Translations under genes and position numbers: made by a program | Notes under the pieces: model-generated | Told to the model about the DNA's origin: nothing | Databases searched by the model: none | What the model saw: the letters and a program-made list of their open reading frames with translations, nothing else | Assembly: GCA_026995045.1 (NCBI GenBank) | Contig: JALWPK010000185.1 | Location: forward strand, 1-55,525 | Direction: 5' to 3' | Source of the DNA: Gammaproteobacteria bacterium | Lineage (GTDB): Bacteria; Pseudomonadota; Gammaproteobacteria; SZUA-229 | Length of the DNA stretch: 55,525 nucleotides | Shown: piece after piece, positions 53,284-55,525 of the stretch | Position numbering within the stretch: position 1 is the first letter of the stretch | Layout of the letters: every line of letters starts with the position of its first letter

Positions 53284-53430
53284 CTAGCAGGCTGTTGAAA
53301 AAGTCTCAGGCGAGTGCGAGGCAAGGCAAAATCCGGCGAAAAAGCGCAGTTTACACACAGTAAATGAGCATTTTGAGCCGGATTTTAACGCCGCATCGCG
53401 CCGTATGAGGTTTTTTCAACCGCCTGCTAG
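53284..53430. mobile_element. 147 bp MITE-like palindromic element
   Basis: The element begins CTAGCAGGCTGTTGAAAAAG and ends in the imperfect complement (TTTTTTCAACCGCCTGCTAG). About 55 bp at each end form inverted repeats, with matching inner blocks AAAATCCGGC / GCCGGATTTT. There is no coding capacity. CTAG at both tips suggests a CTAG target. Its right tip supplies the TAG stop of cysG. Confidence 0.75.
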
Positions 53431-54857
53431 TTGTCTTTATACGCGAACACACTATCGGCATGATCCTGATGATGCTCTTCCAACCATTTCAGCTTGTCAT
53501 GCAGGCCCACCACTTCGCCGACAATAATCAGCGTCGGCGGCTTGATGTCCTCGCTGGCGATGACGCTTTCCAGCGTGCCCAGCGTGGCGGTAATCACGCG
53601 CTGCTGCGGCGTGGTGCCCTGCTCGACCAGCGCCACCGGGGTGGTGTCCGGCAAACCATGCGCAATCATCTCGCGGCACAGCGTCGGCGCGCCGTGCAAC
53701 CCCATATAAAACACCACGGTCTGGTTGGGGTGCGCCAGCGCATCCCAGTTCAGATCCACCGAACCATCTTTAAGATGGCCAGTGACGAACACGCAGGACT
53801 GGGCGTAATCGCGATGCGTCAGCGGAATGCCGGCATAGGAAGCGCAACCGTTGGCGGCGGTGATGCCGGGTACAATCTGAAACGGCACGTTGTTGGCCGC
53901 CAGCAGCTCGATTTCCTCGCCGCCGCGACCGAAAATGAACGGGTCGCCGCCCTTGAGGCGCAACACGCGCTTGCCTTCTTTCGCCAGCCGCACCAGCAGC
54001 TGATTAATGTTTTCCTGCTGCATGGTGTGCTTGTCGCGCGCCTTGCCGACATACACGATTTCGGCGTCGCGGCGCACCTTGTCCATGATGGCCGGCGACA
54101 CCAGCCGGTCGTAAACCACCACGTCGGCCTGTTGCATCAGGCGCAGTGCGCGGAAGGTGAGCAGATCCGGATCGCCCGGCCCGGCGCCCACCAGATAAAC
54201 CTCGCCGGACTGTTGCGGGTTGGCCGATTCCTGTTCGAGCAGTTCGTCCAGTTTTTGTTTCGCTTCTTCATCGTGACCGGCGAACACCAGCTCGGCGACG
54301 CTGCCGCCCAAAATATTTTCCCAGAAGGTGCGGCGCATTTCGACATTGGGAAAGGCGGCCTTGACCTTGTCGCGAAAGCCTTCCACCAGCGCGCCGAGGC
54401 GGCCGTAGGAAGCCGGAATCAGGCCTTCCAGCCGGGTGCGAATCATGCGCGCCAGCACCGGCGAGGCGCCGCCTGTGGACACCGCGATCTGCACAGGCGA
54501 GCGGTCAATGATGGAAGGCATGATAAAGCTGCACAGGTCGGGGTTGTCGACCACATTCACCGGCAGGTTGCGCGCATTCGCCAGCTGCGAAATGTTTTCG
54601 TTCACCGCGCGGTCGTCAGTGGCGGCAATCACCAGCGCGCAGTCATCCAGGTCATCATTCTGAAACTCACGCGCGAGGTGTGTGATCACGCCTTTTTCCG
54701 CCAGCAGGGCAAGTTCATCGCATAGCACTGGCGAAATCACATGCACATCTGCGCCCGCCTTGCGCAACAGACTGATTTTGCGCGCGGCCACTGCGCCGCC
54801 ACCAATCACAATGCACTTGCGCTGGCGGATATTAATGAAGATGGGCAGATAGTCCAT
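53427..54857 (-). CDS. cysG: Siroheme synthase (trifunctional CysG)
   Basis: This 476-residue protein has an N-terminal precorrin-2 dehydrogenase/ferrochelatase (1-150: FINIRQRKCIVIGGGAVAARKISLL, STGGASPVLARMIRTRLE) and a C-terminal uroporphyrinogen-III methyltransferase (about 215-460: VYLVGAGPGDPDLLTFRALRLMQQADVVVYDRLVS, GGDPFIFGRGGEE, PGITAANGCASYAGIPLTHRD). It makes siroheme for NirB. The C-terminus (FAYKDN-stop) runs into the MITE-like element, whose terminal CTAG provides the stop codon; it is about 19 residues longer than the 457-residue E. coli enzyme. Confidence 0.94.
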   Translation of the reverse strand: MDYLPIFINIRQRKCIVIGGGAVAARKISLLRKAGADVHVISPVLCDELALLAEKGVITHLAREFQNDDLDDCALVIAATDDRAVNENISQLANARNLPVNVVDNPDLCSFIMPSIIDRSPVQIAVSTGGASPVLARMIRTRLEGLIPASYGRLGALVEGFRDKVKAAFPNVEMRRTFWENILGGSVAELVFAGHDEEAKQKLDELLEQESANPQQSGEVYLVGAGPGDPDLLTFRALRLMQQADVVVYDRLVSPAIMDKVRRDAEIVYVGKARDKHTMQQENINQLLVRLAKEGKRVLRLKGGDPFIFGRGGEEIELLAANNVPFQIVPGITAANGCASYAGIPLTHRDYAQSCVFVTGHLKDGSVDLNWDALAHPNQTVVFYMGLHGAPTLCREMIAHGLPDTTPVALVEQGTTPQQRVITATLGTLESVIASEDIKPPTLIIVGEVVGLHDKLKWLEEHHQDHADSVFAYKDN

Positions 54858-54903
54858 GATGCAGTTCGCCTGAAGTTATACCAAGGATTGTATGGCGCAG
54901 GCG

Positions 54904-55170
54904 CTAACAGCTAGCCAGCAACTCATCCAGCCCGCCACTGTGATTCAGCGCGGACAAATCGTCAAACCCGCCAACATGGGTATCGCCAATAAAGATTTGC
55001 GGCACGGTCTGCGCGCCGCCGGTCATTTCCAGCATGCGGTCGCGCTGCGCCGGGTCTTCATCGATTTTAATCAGTTCGTAGTCCAGCCCCTTGCTTTGCA
55101 GCAGACGCTCGGCGGCGACGCAATAGCCACAGAAACGGGCGGAAAACACAATAATATTCGGCTGACTCAT
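54904..55170 (-). CDS. grxC: Glutaredoxin 3-type
   Basis: An 88-residue protein from ATG 55170 (MSQPNIIVFSARFCGYC); an upstream in-frame reading is rejected. The active site is CGYC, with TVPQIFIGDTHVGGFDDL, the GrxC glutathione-binding and cis-Pro region. It is a cytoplasmic glutathione-dependent thiol-disulfide oxidoreductase. The DUF302 gene lies 22 bp upstream on the same strand. Confidence 0.9.
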   Translation of the reverse strand: MSQPNIIVFSARFCGYCVAAERLLQSKGLDYELIKIDEDPAQRDRMLEMTGGAQTVPQIFIGDTHVGGFDDLSALNHSGGLDELLASC

Positions 55171-55192
55171 GGTAGTTCCGGTACGGCGGTGA

Positions 55193-55525
55193 TTACAGGC
55201 TTTCAATAACGGTTTTCAGTTTGCCCTGCACTTCAGTGGCAATTTCGCCCAGCGCCGGGTTGTCTATCGCCTGCATGGAGGCTATCGGATCCACGGCGGC
55301 GACTTCGACCTTGCCGTCGTCCTTCTGCTGCACGATGACATTGCAGGGCAGCATGGTTCCAATCTTGTTTTCCGCCTGCAGCGCCTTGTAGGCGTAGGCC
55401 GGCGCGCAGGCGCCCAGAATGGTGTAGGCCGGCATGTCGGCGTCGATTTTTTTCTTCAGCGTGCCGCTGACATCAATGGTGGTGAGCACGCCAAAACCGT
55501 TCTCACCCAGAACCCTGGTTACGCG
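55193..55525 (-). CDS. DUF302 family protein, N-terminus outside window
   Basis: The frame is open to the right edge (ENGFGVLTTIDVSGTLKKK continues upstream), so 110 residues are visible. DUF302 landmarks are ILGACAPAYAYKALQAENKIGTMLPCNVIVQ and VDPIASMQ. GACxP and LPCNV hold the conserved cysteines. Its role is unknown; DUF302 proteins are common in sulfur oxidisers. Probably co-transcribed with the glutaredoxin gene. Confidence 0.85.
   Translation of the reverse strand, partial: RVTRVLGENGFGVLTTIDVSGTLKKKIDADMPAYTILGACAPAYAYKALQAENKIGTMLPCNVIVQQKDDGKVEVAAVDPIASMQAIDNPALGEIATEVQGKLKTVIESL

Overview
The window reads as part of the chromosome of a nitrate-reducing, sulfur-oxidising gammaproteobacterium. 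The left edge carries the end of a DsrR-like (cysteine-less IscA-like) protein of the kind found in reverse dsr operons. There is also a dissimilatory-type ATP sulfurylase, a DsrC-family protein, three DsrE-fold proteins and two molybdenum nitrate reductase loci. No rRNA, tRNA, CRISPR array, phage or complete insertion sequence was recognised. Genes are dense and mostly in operons. The only mobile-element trace is a 147 bp palindromic MITE-like repeat at the 3' end of cysG.

Layout: (1) 1-3441: dsrR-like end, NarX/NarL-type two-component pair, rhodanese, S24-like protein, SlyD-type isomerase. (2) 3511-6502: TPR/beta-barrel outer-membrane protein plus FecR-domain protein. (3) 6828-10927: PPi-dependent phosphofructokinase, adenylate kinase and H+-pumping pyrophosphatase, with ATP sulfurylase nearby at 16534; together these look like a pyrophosphate-based energy economy. 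(4) 11033-15476 (minus strand): type IV minor pilin operon pilE-fimT-pilV-pilW-pilX, ending in an unrecognised secreted protein where PilY1 would be expected. (5) 18395-22892: an ECF sigma factor, an anti-sigma factor whose outer domain is DsrE-like, a TlpA-like thioredoxin, two exported DsrE-fold proteins and a porin. Three copies of one promoter-like motif, GAATAA(A/T)-N13/14-CGTCT, precede the sigma, tlpA-like and first dsrE-like genes. (6) 22893-26289: lipoprotein hydrolase, DUF4105 protein, DUF3015 protein.

(7) 26428-38559: moaB-moeA diverge from a ten-gene operon for a periplasmic NapA-like molybdoenzyme. That operon has a five-haem NapC/NirT cytochrome, a dihaem cytochrome c, two NapG-like proteins, NapH, a second membrane polyferredoxin, a NapF-like ferredoxin and MoaA, but no NapB or NapD. 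FNR-like palindromes sit at class II distance in front of it and of a hemerythrin gene. (8) 38564-48277: nirB-nirD-nasA-dmsBC fusion-dsrC-like operon, divergent from narK. The shared intergenic region has two face-out sigma-54 promoters and a pair of NtrC-like sites, which argues for nitrogen control of a quinol-linked cytoplasmic nitrate reductase. (9) 48370-55525: PP2C/Ser-Thr kinase fusion, MobA, a small secreted protein, NnrS, an SH3-domain protein, siroheme synthase CysG (cofactor for NirB), a glutaredoxin and a DUF302 protein running off the right edge.

The most novel-looking unit is region 5: a self-contained regulon in which a DsrE domain appears to be the sensor of a sigma/anti-sigma switch and also the product of the genes it controls. 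The Nap-like operon and the NasA-DmsBC-DsrC-like operon are the next best candidates. All functions are inferred from sequence reading alone; no database search was run.
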